Shown piece after piece: positions 8,395-17,924 of a stretch of DNA of 42,948 bases. How positions within the stretch are numbered: position 1 is the first letter of the stretch; each line of letters starts with the position of its first letter. The stretch lies in NCBI GenBank assembly GCA_002686085.1, contig NZAC01000007.1, positions 16,755 to 59,702 on the forward strand, written 5' to 3'. The stretch comes from Roseibacillus sp. GTDB lineage: Bacteria; Verrucomicrobiota; Verrucomicrobiia; Verrucomicrobiales; Akkermansiaceae. The notes below the pieces were generated by a model that was not told the DNA's origin, did not search any database, and saw only the letters and a program-made list of their open reading frames with translations. The position numbers were made by a program, and so were the translations under genes.

Positions 8395-9668
8395 GTTGTC
8401 GAGCCCGGTGGGAGCTTCCGGAGTGCATGAATTCGGACGAGAACGGGTGGATGTGAATAATCAAGAAGAACGCGGAATCGGTGGGGAGTGAGGTTTGACA
8501 GGTTGTCTGCCGAGAGCTTCTTCAGCGCTGTGATCAGATGTTCCGGAGTTCGTTGTGCTCCTGCAGCGTAGGCGTCAGCCTCAAATTCATGTTTGCGTGA
8601 CCATGCATTGAGGAAGACTCCGAGGAACCGGCTCACCGGGCTAAAGAGAATTCCAAAAAAGACAAGACCAGCATGAGGTGAGATGCTGGCTGCGGGGAGG
8701 CCAAACGCAGCAAAAAGTTGACGGGAGAAACCGCTCTCGGGGTCGATAAGCTGACCGAGGAGATAAAACAGGATGGCGAATTGAGCCAAAGAGAGGACGA
8801 TTCGCTGTATGATGTGCTTGCGCTTGAAGTGCCCGATTTCATGGGCCAGTACGGCTACGAGCTCCTCGGTTGAGTGGTTCTCTACAAGCGTATCGTAAAG
8901 AGCGATTTTCTTGTTCTTACCAAAACCCATGAAAAACGCGTTGGACTTCGCCGAGCGTCGCGAGCCGTCCATTACCGTGATCTCAGTGAGAGGAAACTCA
9001 CACTCTTTCGCCATATTGTAGATGGCGTCTTTCAAGGCTCCCTCCTCCATAGGTTCAAATTTATTGAAGAGCGGCATGATCAAGGAGGGAGCAAGGTAGG
9101 TGATCGCCAGCACAAAGACGCTGAAGGTGACCCATGCCCAGAGCCATGCATCGGGAACATTTTGAAAGATGAGAAGAATGCCTGCGAGGAGAGGGCCCCC
9201 AATCAACGCTGTGAGGAGAACGGTCTTTAGCTGGTCCGTTACAAAGGTAGCCCGTGTTGTTTTGTTAAATCCGAAGCGTCCTTCCAGTATGAAGGTGGCG
9301 TAGATTGTTAGAGGCAGACTCAGAATGTAATTTCCGAAAAGGAGGCCGAAGACATAGATGAGTCCGGTGGAAACTTCTCCAAGGGAGAGGGAGCGCGTGC
9401 ACGAGTCCCACCAGGAGAATCCGCCGAAAAACCAGAAGCAAAGGAGGATTGTGAGTGAAACAATCGATGAGAGAATACTAAAGCGGGATGTGGCCCTGGT
9501 GTATTCCTGAGATTGGGAATACTTCGCAGGGTTATAAGTATCGGCGAATTCCTCTGGGAGTTCGGGCTTGAGGGAGCCGAGTGTAAGAAGAGTGGCGACA
9601 AAGTCCAAATTCCAGAGAATAACGAGGGCGATGAGAAGCAGAATGGCGACGGTGTTAAACTCAGGCAT
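8391..9668 (-). CDS. Ste24-like M48 family membrane metallopeptidase
   Basis: Integral-membrane zinc endopeptidase of family M48, similar to CAAX-protease Ste24. It is 425 residues with about seven hydrophobic segments. The zinc motif HEIGH has His276, Glu277 and His280, and the third ligand is the Glu in EFEADAYAAG near residue 359. Other family landmarks: ADTYNPAKYSQSQEYTRA near residue 43, GRFGFNKTT near 130 and NAFFMGFGKNKKIALYDTL near 245. Bacterial members probably act in membrane-protein quality control; prenylated substrates are not expected. The ATG is complementary to 9666-9668. The stop overlaps the GTG of the downstream unknown gene. Confidence 0.93.
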   Translation of the reverse strand: MPEFNTVAILLLIALVILWNLDFVATLLTLGSLKPELPEEFADTYNPAKYSQSQEYTRATSRFSILSSIVSLTILLCFWFFGGFSWWDSCTRSLSLGEVSTGLIYVFGLLFGNYILSLPLTIYATFILEGRFGFNKTTRATFVTDQLKTVLLTALIGGPLLAGILLIFQNVPDAWLWAWVTFSVFVLAITYLAPSLIMPLFNKFEPMEEGALKDAIYNMAKECEFPLTEITVMDGSRRSAKSNAFFMGFGKNKKIALYDTLVENHSTEELVAVLAHEIGHFKRKHIIQRIVLSLAQFAILFYLLGQLIDPESGFSRQLFAAFGLPAASISPHAGLVFFGILFSPVSRFLGVFLNAWSRKHEFEADAYAAGAQRTPEHLITALKKLSADNLSNLTPHRFRVLLDYSHPPVLVRIHALRKLPPGSTT

Positions 9669-10011
9669 GGACTGATAGGAGGTTTCAAGGGTTTAGCCCG
9701 GTCACGCGATTGAAGCAAGAACAGGTCAGGAAGCCTTTCGTTTTCTCTCCTTAATGAGCGTAGGGGAATGTCATGTCTTCTTGCAAGATCATGCAGTTTC
9801 TCGAGGGCGCGGCCGCCCATGGGATTGAAGGAATCTCATTTCTGGATGCTTGACCATTTCTTGAAGGAATAACCCACGAGGGGGAGCGGGAGAGTGATTC
9901 TCTTCAGAACCGATCCTGATGTAATGGTGGGTATTGGCTGTGCAGCTCCTATCGTTCTGGTGTATCCTCGCTGAACTACGGAGGTTTATCCTCCTTGTCC
10001 TAAAGCCCCCG
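9669..10011. other. Intergenic region between divergent genes
   Basis: 343 bases between the M48 protease (minus) and the giant CotH protein (plus), which must carry both promoters. I see no convincing -35/-10 pair. A short hairpin, GGAGG-TTTAT-CCTCC (9980-9994), sits 17 bases before the chosen ATG at 10012. An in-frame TTG at 9934 could extend the giant protein by 26 residues, but the ATG at 10012 gives a proper signal peptide. Confidence 0.4.
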
Positions 10012-13000
10012 ATGGAAACCCTCAGCCTTCGACGAGTCTTGTTTGGTCAGCCTATTGCGTTGGCCATTGGAATTCTGCCTCTGCTGCTCACTATCACTGC
10101 TGCCTCTGCTCCAGTTGCGGTAGATGATCAATATCAGACCGCCGAGGATCTGGTTCTTAACACACAATCAGGGCCGCTCATCTCAACAGATCTTGACAGC
10201 AGTAGTCAGACGATCACTCCGGCGTTTGATGGAGATTGGGACTATCTCGACAAGATGGAGAACCAGCTTGGAGCTGATATGGGCTACCCGGTTGACGGAT
10301 TTGGCAGAGATTGGAACAGTGTGGATTTTGATGTGGGGTCATCCACTGTTGGTCCATGGGGCTCGGGAGTTCTCCCCCTTCAGGGAGGTGTAGTTCAGGC
10401 ATTTCCGGCCGCCACTCCGAATCTTTTGCTTGGGATCGGCGATGGGCCAAATGGTCAGAATTTGGTGACCACCTACCTTTTTAGAAATACCTTCACCTTG
10501 AACGCAGAGGAGGTGAGTGAGCAAAAGTGGATTGCCAATCTCGCGGTTGACGATGGATGCGTGATTTTTATCAATGGAGTTGAGGCTGGCTCGCTTTTTA
10601 TGCCGGATGGGGTCATCGATTCGAATACTCTGGCAGAGAACAGTGATGAGTCGTCCTACTTTTCTGTTGAGCTCGACGTTGCCGGTGTGCTGAGAGAAGG
10701 GCAGAACACGATTGCAGTCGAAGTCCACCAAGCCAATCTTGGAAGCTCTGATATAGGCCTCGACCTAACGCTCGAGGGGGGCGTGGGGGCTTCTGGAGGT
10801 TTTGTGTTCTCTGATGATGTGTTCGGCACAAATCAACCGGATTACGCGGCCGGTAGTCTTGATCCTGATGGAGGGTTCGCTGGTTCGGGGCTTCGGATCA
10901 CAATCGGAGGCCTCGATAATCGATTTGTCCCAGGGCCCCATGCCACCTCGGGAGCTTTCACCCGAAGCTTCTCGATTTCGTCTTCTGCAGCTGTTCGAGT
11001 GGATTTCAGATACAGGCTGGTAAACTCCGATCCGCTCGAGGCAAGTGAGTTCGGCGAGGCGGTCTTTGAGGTTGATGGGGTGCGCTATGGTAGCGATGAG
11101 AATAATTCGTTGGTTCGAATCAGTAATGGCGGAGATTCCGGTTGGAGGTCTGCAAGTTTTACGCTGTCGCTGGAAGCTGGTAGTCATACAATTGCGCTTG
11201 GTGCTTACAGTGGTGGAACGAGCCGGGGCAATGAGGTTATTAACGTGTATTTTGATGACGTCCTTGTTCAGCAGGGAGATGGAGCGATTGGTGGCGTCCT
11301 GAGTAACGATTCGGTCGGTAGTGAACCTGTAGTGTCGGTTATCAGTCCTCCTGTAAATGGGGACGTCAACATGGATCCAAGTGGGGTGTTCCTCTATACT
11401 CCGGACCCGGATTTCTTCGGCACGGACCGGTTTACATATCAAGTTGCCGATGTTGCCGGGGTTTCCGGAGCGGCCGAAGTGGTTATCGAGGTCATGCCCG
11501 TGAATGATGCCCCGGTCGCAATGCCTGAGACCTTTGCGCTTGATGAGGACGAGGTGCTTGTTGTTGATGTTGCCGCGAATAGCCTTCTCGCGAATGACGA
11601 GGACCTTGAGGGAGATGACCTCTCGGCGATTCTTGTGGATGGGGTTATGCAGGGAACTCTGTCTCTCGATGCGGGTGGTCAGTTCGTCTACACTCCCGAG
11701 GAAAACTTTTTCGGTAACGACTCCTTCACCTACCGGGTAAGCGATGGAGAATTGGAGTCGGAGCCTGTGCGAGTCAGTCTCCTAGTTGCGCCGACACCGG
11801 ACGCGCCGGTTGCAAGAGATGACCTTTTTGAGGTTGGAGAGAATGTTGCCCTCCAGGCGATTGTCGATGGTGGAACAGGAAGTGGCGAGGAGGCGGTGAT
11901 TCCCTACGGAGCAGATTGGCGTTACGATGATACGGGGACTGACCTCGGTGAGGCGTGGCGGGAGCCTGATTTTGATGATTCTCAGTGGGCGAGTGGTCCC
12001 GCCGAACTGGGTTATGGTGATGGTGATGAAAATACGCAGGTAGGGTTTGGGGGTAGCCCCAGAAACCGAAACCCAACCACATACTTCCGGCATACTTTTA
12101 CGATTGAGGCGGTAAATTCAATCGTAGGATCAAGGTGTCGTGTTTTCCGGGATGACGGGATTGTCGTGTATCTAAATGGGACAGAAGTAGGTCGCGATAA
12201 CATTGGTGAGAACCCGTCTTATAACGACTTTGCCAGTAGTGCTGAGGACGACGGGGATCTTGAGATCGAGCTCTCGGCGGTGTCTCCAAGCCTATTTGTT
12301 GAGGGAGAAAATATTCTCGCAGTGGAGATTCACCAGAGCGACAGACAAAGCTCCGATATCAGCTTTAATCTGGAGCTTGAAGTTACCAGAGCCCGGAGGT
12401 CGGGCCTGCTCTCGAATGATCTGGACCTGGATCAGGCGGGGCTCGTTGCGGTTCTCGAAACTGGCCCTGTCAATGGGGTGGTCGATCTCGATGAGACCGG
12501 GGCCTTCACTTATACGCCGCGTCTTAATTTCGAGGGAGAGGATCAATTTACCTATCGAGCTGTTAATCAAGAGGGGGCTTCGATTGGAGTTGTCACTATC
12601 AATGTGATGCCGGGAGCGAATGATATCCCTGAGTCGGAACCAGACGTCTATCAGGTGGCAGAAGATGTGGAATACCTTCGTAACCCTGAGCAGGGCGTGT
12701 TGTCCAACGATGTAGATCCCGATGGGGACTTAATTCAGGCAACGCTTGTGGAAACAACGGCTCATGGAGAGCTCGTGTTCAACGAAGACGGTTCGTTCTC
12801 TTATACTCCTAACCGTGATTATTTCGGTCCCGACTCTTTCACTTATACCGTATCTGACGGCATCTCCATATCACCGGTAGAGGTAGTTATGCTGAATGTC
12901 AGCAACGTGCCTGATTCTCCTATGGCCATCGAGGACACCTACGCCACAGATCCCGGTGGATCCATCATAGTAGATGCCCAAGATGGGGTTCTTGCTAACG

Positions 13001-16000
13001 ACTATGATCCGGATCAGTCAGCCCTTGAAGCTGTGCTGGTTAATGGAGTTACGAGTGGGGAGCTGGTTCTTAACCCGAATGGTGCGTTCTTCTACCGCCC
13101 GGCCGATCAGAACCCGGGTCTTGTGTCCTTTGCTTATCGAGCCAGTGATGGAGCTCTTTCATCCCCGGTAACGACGGTGAGAATTTATTTGGACCAAGCT
13201 CCTGCAGGAGTTGCCGATGAATATGTTGTCTCTGAGGATGAGACGCTCGAGATTACTGGCGACGAAGGGGTATTGGCCAATGATAGTGATGCGGAGGGGG
13301 ATTCTTTGGCCGCGGTTCTGCTTTCTCCTGCTGCGCATGGAGTATTGGATCTTCGTTCTGATGGATCGTTTACCTACACGCCGGAAGAGAATTTTGACGG
13401 GCCAGATTCGTTCCGCTATGTCGCTGCGGGCGGTGCGCGCTCTTCAGAGCCGGTTTTGGTTCGGATTGGCGTCTCAGAGGTGAATGATCCTCCTCTGGCC
13501 AGTGAGGATTACTATCTGGCAATTGCTGATCAGGAGCTCGTAATTGGGCCTGAGAGTGGAGTCCTTCTTAATGATATCGATGTGGATAGTCTCTCGCTGA
13601 GTGTATCGGTGACGAGGGCGCCTGCTCATGGGCAGTTGATAATGAATGAGGACGGATCGTTTTCCTATATGCCCTCGCCAGGATTTTCCGGAAGCGATAG
13701 CTTTACCTACAGGGTCAGTGATGGGGCTCTGTATTCCGGTTCGGAGACGGTCAATATTCAGGTGGGTGGAGCCTCGGATGCGATCGTGATCAATGAGATC
13801 ATGTATCACCCAGACAGCGGGGCCACCGGACATGAATTTATTGAGTTGCTCAATATTGGTGACGGACCGGTGAGCGTTGAAGGATGGGAATTCACCAGTG
13901 GGATCGGAATGGTTCTTCCAGACCTTGTTATTCCGGCTGGGGGGTTGCTAGTAGTGGCAGCAGATATCGAGGAATTTGTCGCCGTTTATGGAGCGGTAGA
14001 CCTCCTTGTTGGAGGTTGGAGTGGCTCTCTGAGTAATCGGGGTGAACGTATCCGCCTTGTTGATGATAAAGGGGAGCAAGTCGATGAAGTAGGATATCAT
14101 GACCAGGGAGATTGGGCGGAAAGAACGAGAGTGACTGATACCGGAGAGCTGGGTTGGGTATGGGAGGCAAGGCATGATGGTGAGGGAGAGTCTCTCGAGC
14201 TCATTTATCCATATCTCACCAATCAGTCCGGGCAAAATTGGAGCGCAAGCGATGGTGGGGCAACCCCCGGTGAGGTGAACTCGAATGCTCTCGGTGAAAG
14301 CGAGATTGCGCCTTTTATTCTGGATGTTGGTCACAGTCCTCTGGTTCCAAGCTCGACAGATCCTGTGACGATTCGTGCCCGGCTGAATGACAGCACATCT
14401 CAAGGTCTTTCCGTGACTGTATTCTTCAGGGTGTCTACGCTGGATCCCGGGGATTTCACGGAAGTGGTCATGTCAGACGATGGTCTGCATAATGATGGAT
14501 CCGCTGGCGACGGAGTCTATGGTGTTACCCTGCCCGCCATGGCTGATCGGGAGATTGTTGAGTTCTACCTGTCAGCAAGCGATGGAGCAAATGTCAGGAC
14601 GTGGCCTGCTCCGACCGACATAGGGCAGGTGGCGAACCTCCACTATCAGGTCGACGATGCGCCCAATCCGCCGGGAGAGGGGGTTTACCGCTTAATTATG
14701 ACCGCTTCGGAAAACCGTGCGTTTAACCGAATAGATCGCGATTCGAATGCTCAGCACAACTGCACTCTGGTAGCAGATGACTGCAGTGGTCCGGTTGTAA
14801 GGTATCTTTGCGGAGTTCGGGTTCGAGGGGCGAGTAGCAGACGAGATACCCCTCCGCCGATGCGACTGAGTCTTCCCAGAGATCGGAAGTGGAATGGAGA
14901 AAGCCAGCTCAACCTGAATACACAGTTTACGTGGCTTCAGTTCATCGGCATGAAGTTATTTCAGGTCAGCGACCTTCCCGCGCCGGATAGTAAACGAGTT
15001 GCCATCCGGAGGAACGGGCAGGATCTCGCGCAGGATACGGAAGAAGATTATGGGAGCTTCGTACATCTGCAGCCTCTGAACTCTGAGTTTATAGATGATA
15101 AGTTGTCGGATGATGCGCAAGGTAACCTCTACAAGAAGGTGCGCCCAGATGTGAACTGGGCCTATCGGGGTGGGGACCTCACGCGGTATTCTCGAGACGG
15201 GTGGGGCAAGCAGACCAACGAATCGGAAAACGACTGGACGGACCTCGATGAGTTCCTCCGGATCATGAATCAGGCAGACTCGGATCCAGACTATCTTGAT
15301 CAAGTTGAGGCGGTCGCGAATCTGGATCAGTGGATGCGCTGGTTCGCTGTTGAGACTCTCATCGCCAATGGGGAGACAAATGCGAGTAACGGCACGGACG
15401 ATGATTACAGCATGTATCGGGGGCGTCTCGATCCAAGGTTTCAGTTTATTCCCCACGATCTAGACACAATACTTGGACGAGGTGATGACTCACGGATCAC
15501 GGATCCCGAGCACACCTTGTTCGATATGGTGCGATCGGGAGAATCTCTGGGCCCCTTGGTGCCGCTTTTTGAAGAGCCTTCAATCAGGATTCGCTACTTC
15601 GAGGCCCTTCGCAACTTGATAGAAACCAGTTTTTCCAAAGAAAGATTTGACGCCCTGTTAATCAATCATCTTTCGGGATGGGTGCCGTCGGGAGTCATCG
15701 AGGATATGATTGATTTCATGGATTCCCGTCGTGCCTTTGTGCGACGGGTAGTCGATGGAGAGCTTGGAGGGGCGCCACCCCGACTTGCTCCTGCAACCTT
15801 AACCACGGAAGAGTCTCCCCGCGGTGCGTTGTATCTTAGTGAGCTACTCGTGCTTAACGAATCATCACATGAGGTTGCGGGAAGATATCCGGATTATATT
15901 GAGCTGGCAAATTCCGGGGTAAGGCGCTCCCTCACAGGCTACTCTCTTACCGATGACCCGGCGGATCCGCGGAAGTTTGTCTTTGCGCCAGGTATAGAGA

Positions 16001-17820
16001 TTGATTCAGGTGAACGATTGGTGCTCTACGCGGATTCAAGAGATGGCCCAGGTGTTCGGCTGGGGTTTTCTCTTAGCGCGGCGGGTGAGCAGGTTCTATT
16101 TTACGATCCCACGGGTGTGCTCATTGATTCCGTAACCTTTGGAGCGCAGATACCAGATCTCTCGATCGGTCGGGGTGGAGCCTCGGAAAGCAGCTGGAGC
16201 CTGAATATGCCAACACCTTCGGCAGTCAATCAGGTGCACTCCCTCGGGCTTCCCTCGGGTCTTCGGATTAATGAGTGGTTGAGCAAGCCGGAGTTGGTCT
16301 ACAGCGAAGATTTTGTAGAGCTTTATAATCCAGACCCTCTCCCGGTCTCGCTTGGGGGTCTTCGAATTACGAATGAACCAATGAGTGCTACTCATGGGGC
16401 AGTAATGCCAGCTTTGACGTTCATCAAAGGTGGTGGATTTGTGGTGCTGAAAGCGGTAGGGGCGGGGGCTGAGGGGCCGTCCGAATTGCCTTTCAAGCTT
16501 GAGGCGGGGCATGAATGGCTGGCCATTTATGGAGTTAATGATGTCGAAATTGATCGGGTCCATGCGAGTTGTGATGCGCCCGATCAGTCTCGGGGTCGTG
16601 AGGCTGACGGTGCCGCTCTCTTTGGTAATTTTGACCTGCCGACTCCTGGTCTCTCTAACACCTTGGATCTTACCAGAGAGAATTTGATCCTTCAGTCCCT
16701 GAGAATTACCGAGATTATGTATCATCCGGCAGAGTTTCCTGATTCAGAGTATATTGAGTTACGAAATGTGGGAGATATGGAAATAAGTCTTGCTGGAGTT
16801 GAATTCACAAGAGGTGTCCGATTCAGTTTTCCGGATGTTGTCCTCGGTCCGGGGGCCTACGCGGTGGTTGTATCCGATATAAACGAATTTGAGGCTGCAT
16901 ACGGTGATGGTGTCAATGTTCTGGGAGAGTGGTCTGGGCGGCTCGATAACGACAATGATCGGTTGAGGTTGGAGATTTCTGAGCTCAACGCAGCAGTGCA
17001 TGATTTCACCTATCGTGACTCGTGGTATCCCTCTACCGATGGGGACGGGTATTCTCTGGTGATCGTCGATGAGTCCCTGCGCGCGGAGACATGGAAGGAG
17101 TCAGGTAGTTGGGCTGCAGGAGTGGCAGGTGGCGGATCGCCCGGGATAAGTAGTGGTTTCTTTGTCTTTGGAGGGGCGAATCAGGAGGTTGACCTTCCTG
17201 CGGCAGCAACGCTCGATGCGACGGTGAGCTATGGGTCATTGAGTCGGGATGCGGTGACGCTCAGGTGGAGTCAGCAGGAAGGGCCTGCCCCGGCAACGTT
17301 TGGAAATAGAGATAACGAAGATACAGTTGTATCTGCTGCTGTTGCAGGGCGGTATACCTTTGTTCTAGAAGCTACCTCTGTGGATGGTGCCTCTGAGGCA
17401 GGGGTCGTGTCTGTTATATTCCGAGATTCTTATGGGGCATGGGCCGAGCGTCTGTTTGGAGACGCTGGACAGCTGGCCGCGCAGAGCGAAGCAGACCCGG
17501 ACGCGGATGGGTTGAGCAATCTTGCAGAGTTTGGCCTGGGACTCGATCCTGGTGTTTGGGACAGAGGCGCTCTCGAATCTCCTTTTTTGACTCCGACTGG
17601 AGAGCTTGCTCTGGTTTATTTTCGCCCTTATCTCTCCGCAGCGACTCGAGTAGTTCCAGAGGTCTCCTCGGATCTGCTTTTTTGGGAAGCAGGGCCTGAG
17701 TCGGTCTCGGAATCTGTAATCTGGACCGACGCTGAGGGGGAATGGGTCCAGGCTGAGGACCTTTACCCTTACGATGGGGTCACTCCCCGGTTTATTCGGC
17801 TCCGCGTTGAGGCGAATTAA
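10012..17820 (+). CDS. Giant secreted multidomain protein: cadherin-like repeats, lamin-tail domains, CotH kinase-like domain
   Basis: A 2602-residue exported protein. The ATG at 10012 gives a signal peptide ending near ASA-PVA (residue 37). Approximate order: seven cadherin-like (tandem-95 type) repeats over residues 38-1253, marked by GVLxND, GSFxYTP and DSFTYRVSDG; jelly-roll modules inserted in repeat 1 (65-423) and repeat 3 (629-793); lamin-tail domain (1256-1424, VINEIMYHP); Fn3-like domain (1430-1540); CotH kinase-like domain (1555-1920) with YKKVRPDVNW, NGTDDDYSMYRG and HDLDTILG (His1815, Asp1816, Asp1818); three more lamin-tail domains (1935-2075, 2080-2215, 2225-2380); PKD-like domain (2385-2470); a Ca-binding-like DPDADGLSNLAEFG segment; and a beta-rich tail. 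No sortase or PEP-CTERM anchor is visible. CotH domains phosphorylate proteins in Bacillus spores; the activity and target here are unknown. It is likely a surface or secreted adhesion or matrix protein. Confidence 0.9.
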   Translation: METLSLRRVLFGQPIALAIGILPLLLTITAASAPVAVDDQYQTAEDLVLNTQSGPLISTDLDSSSQTITPAFDGDWDYLDKMENQLGADMGYPVDGFGRDWNSVDFDVGSSTVGPWGSGVLPLQGGVVQAFPAATPNLLLGIGDGPNGQNLVTTYLFRNTFTLNAEEVSEQKWIANLAVDDGCVIFINGVEAGSLFMPDGVIDSNTLAENSDESSYFSVELDVAGVLREGQNTIAVEVHQANLGSSDIGLDLTLEGGVGASGGFVFSDDVFGTNQPDYAAGSLDPDGGFAGSGLRITIGGLDNRFVPGPHATSGAFTRSFSISSSAAVRVDFRYRLVNSDPLEASEFGEAVFEVDGVRYGSDENNSLVRISNGGDSGWRSASFTLSLEAGSHTIALGAYSGGTSRGNEVINVYFDDVLVQQGDGAIGGVLSNDSVGSEPVVSVISPPVNGDVNMDPSGVFLYTPDPDFFGTDRFTYQVADVAGVSGAAEVVIEVMPVNDAPVAMPETFALDEDEVLVVDVAANSLLANDEDLEGDDLSAILVDGVMQGTLSLDAGGQFVYTPEENFFGNDSFTYRVSDGELESEPVRVSLLVAPTPDAPVARDDLFEVGENVALQAIVDGGTGSGEEAVIPYGADWRYDDTGTDLGEAWREPDFDDSQWASGPAELGYGDGDENTQVGFGGSPRNRNPTTYFRHTFTIEAVNSIVGSRCRVFRDDGIVVYLNGTEVGRDNIGENPSYNDFASSAEDDGDLEIELSAVSPSLFVEGENILAVEIHQSDRQSSDISFNLELEVTRARRSGLLSNDLDLDQAGLVAVLETGPVNGVVDLDETGAFTYTPRLNFEGEDQFTYRAVNQEGASIGVVTINVMPGANDIPESEPDVYQVAEDVEYLRNPEQGVLSNDVDPDGDLIQATLVETTAHGELVFNEDGSFSYTPNRDYFGPDSFTYTVSDGISISPVEVVMLNVSNVPDSPMAIEDTYATDPGGSIIVDAQDGVLANDYDPDQSALEAVLVNGVTSGELVLNPNGAFFYRPADQNPGLVSFAYRASDGALSSPVTTVRIYLDQAPAGVADEYVVSEDETLEITGDEGVLANDSDAEGDSLAAVLLSPAAHGVLDLRSDGSFTYTPEENFDGPDSFRYVAAGGARSSEPVLVRIGVSEVNDPPLASEDYYLAIADQELVIGPESGVLLNDIDVDSLSLSVSVTRAPAHGQLIMNEDGSFSYMPSPGFSGSDSFTYRVSDGALYSGSETVNIQVGGASDAIVINEIMYHPDSGATGHEFIELLNIGDGPVSVEGWEFTSGIGMVLPDLVIPAGGLLVVAADIEEFVAVYGAVDLLVGGWSGSLSNRGERIRLVDDKGEQVDEVGYHDQGDWAERTRVTDTGELGWVWEARHDGEGESLELIYPYLTNQSGQNWSASDGGATPGEVNSNALGESEIAPFILDVGHSPLVPSSTDPVTIRARLNDSTSQGLSVTVFFRVSTLDPGDFTEVVMSDDGLHNDGSAGDGVYGVTLPAMADREIVEFYLSASDGANVRTWPAPTDIGQVANLHYQVDDAPNPPGEGVYRLIMTASENRAFNRIDRDSNAQHNCTLVADDCSGPVVRYLCGVRVRGASSRRDTPPPMRLSLPRDRKWNGESQLNLNTQFTWLQFIGMKLFQVSDLPAPDSKRVAIRRNGQDLAQDTEEDYGSFVHLQPLNSEFIDDKLSDDAQGNLYKKVRPDVNWAYRGGDLTRYSRDGWGKQTNESENDWTDLDEFLRIMNQADSDPDYLDQVEAVANLDQWMRWFAVETLIANGETNASNGTDDDYSMYRGRLDPRFQFIPHDLDTILGRGDDSRITDPEHTLFDMVRSGESLGPLVPLFEEPSIRIRYFEALRNLIETSFSKERFDALLINHLSGWVPSGVIEDMIDFMDSRRAFVRRVVDGELGGAPPRLAPATLTTEESPRGALYLSELLVLNESSHEVAGRYPDYIELANSGVRRSLTGYSLTDDPADPRKFVFAPGIEIDSGERLVLYADSRDGPGVRLGFSLSAAGEQVLFYDPTGVLIDSVTFGAQIPDLSIGRGGASESSWSLNMPTPSAVNQVHSLGLPSGLRINEWLSKPELVYSEDFVELYNPDPLPVSLGGLRITNEPMSATHGAVMPALTFIKGGGFVVLKAVGAGAEGPSELPFKLEAGHEWLAIYGVNDVEIDRVHASCDAPDQSRGREADGAALFGNFDLPTPGLSNTLDLTRENLILQSLRITEIMYHPAEFPDSEYIELRNVGDMEISLAGVEFTRGVRFSFPDVVLGPGAYAVVVSDINEFEAAYGDGVNVLGEWSGRLDNDNDRLRLEISELNAAVHDFTYRDSWYPSTDGDGYSLVIVDESLRAETWKESGSWAAGVAGGGSPGISSGFFVFGGANQEVDLPAAATLDATVSYGSLSRDAVTLRWSQQEGPAPATFGNRDNEDTVVSAAVAGRYTFVLEATSVDGASEAGVVSVIFRDSYGAWAERLFGDAGQLAAQSEADPDADGLSNLAEFGLGLDPGVWDRGALESPFLTPTGELALVYFRPYLSAATRVVPEVSSDLLFWEAGPESVSESVIWTDAEGEWVQAEDLYPYDGVTPRFIRLRVEAN

Positions 17821-17924
17821 TATGGATCAGAAATCCGAACTGTATGGTGGAGTTCTTTCGCCGCTCATGGAATCGATCTCAGGATTGCCGTGAGTTTAAA
17901 CCTGAGGTAATTTGGCGCTGAGCC

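Noticed and set aside
9320-9820. 166-codon minus-strand frame overlapping the M48 protease start
   Set aside because: Most of it is an alternative frame of the protease gene. The first 38 codons look mildly protein-like (RHDIPLRSLRRENERL) but have no recognised match.
10765-11442. 225-codon minus-strand frame inside the giant CotH gene
   Set aside because: Antisense to the well-defined cadherin-like repeat region; composition mirrors the opposite strand and shows no domain.
11280-13770. Recurring motifs that could be mistaken for a DNA repeat or CRISPR array
   Set aside because: The repetition is at protein level (cadherin-like repeats of about 95 residues) with divergent DNA, inside one open frame.
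16096-16725. 209-codon minus-strand frame
   Set aside because: Antisense to the lamin-tail domains, whose pattern is clear on the plus strand.
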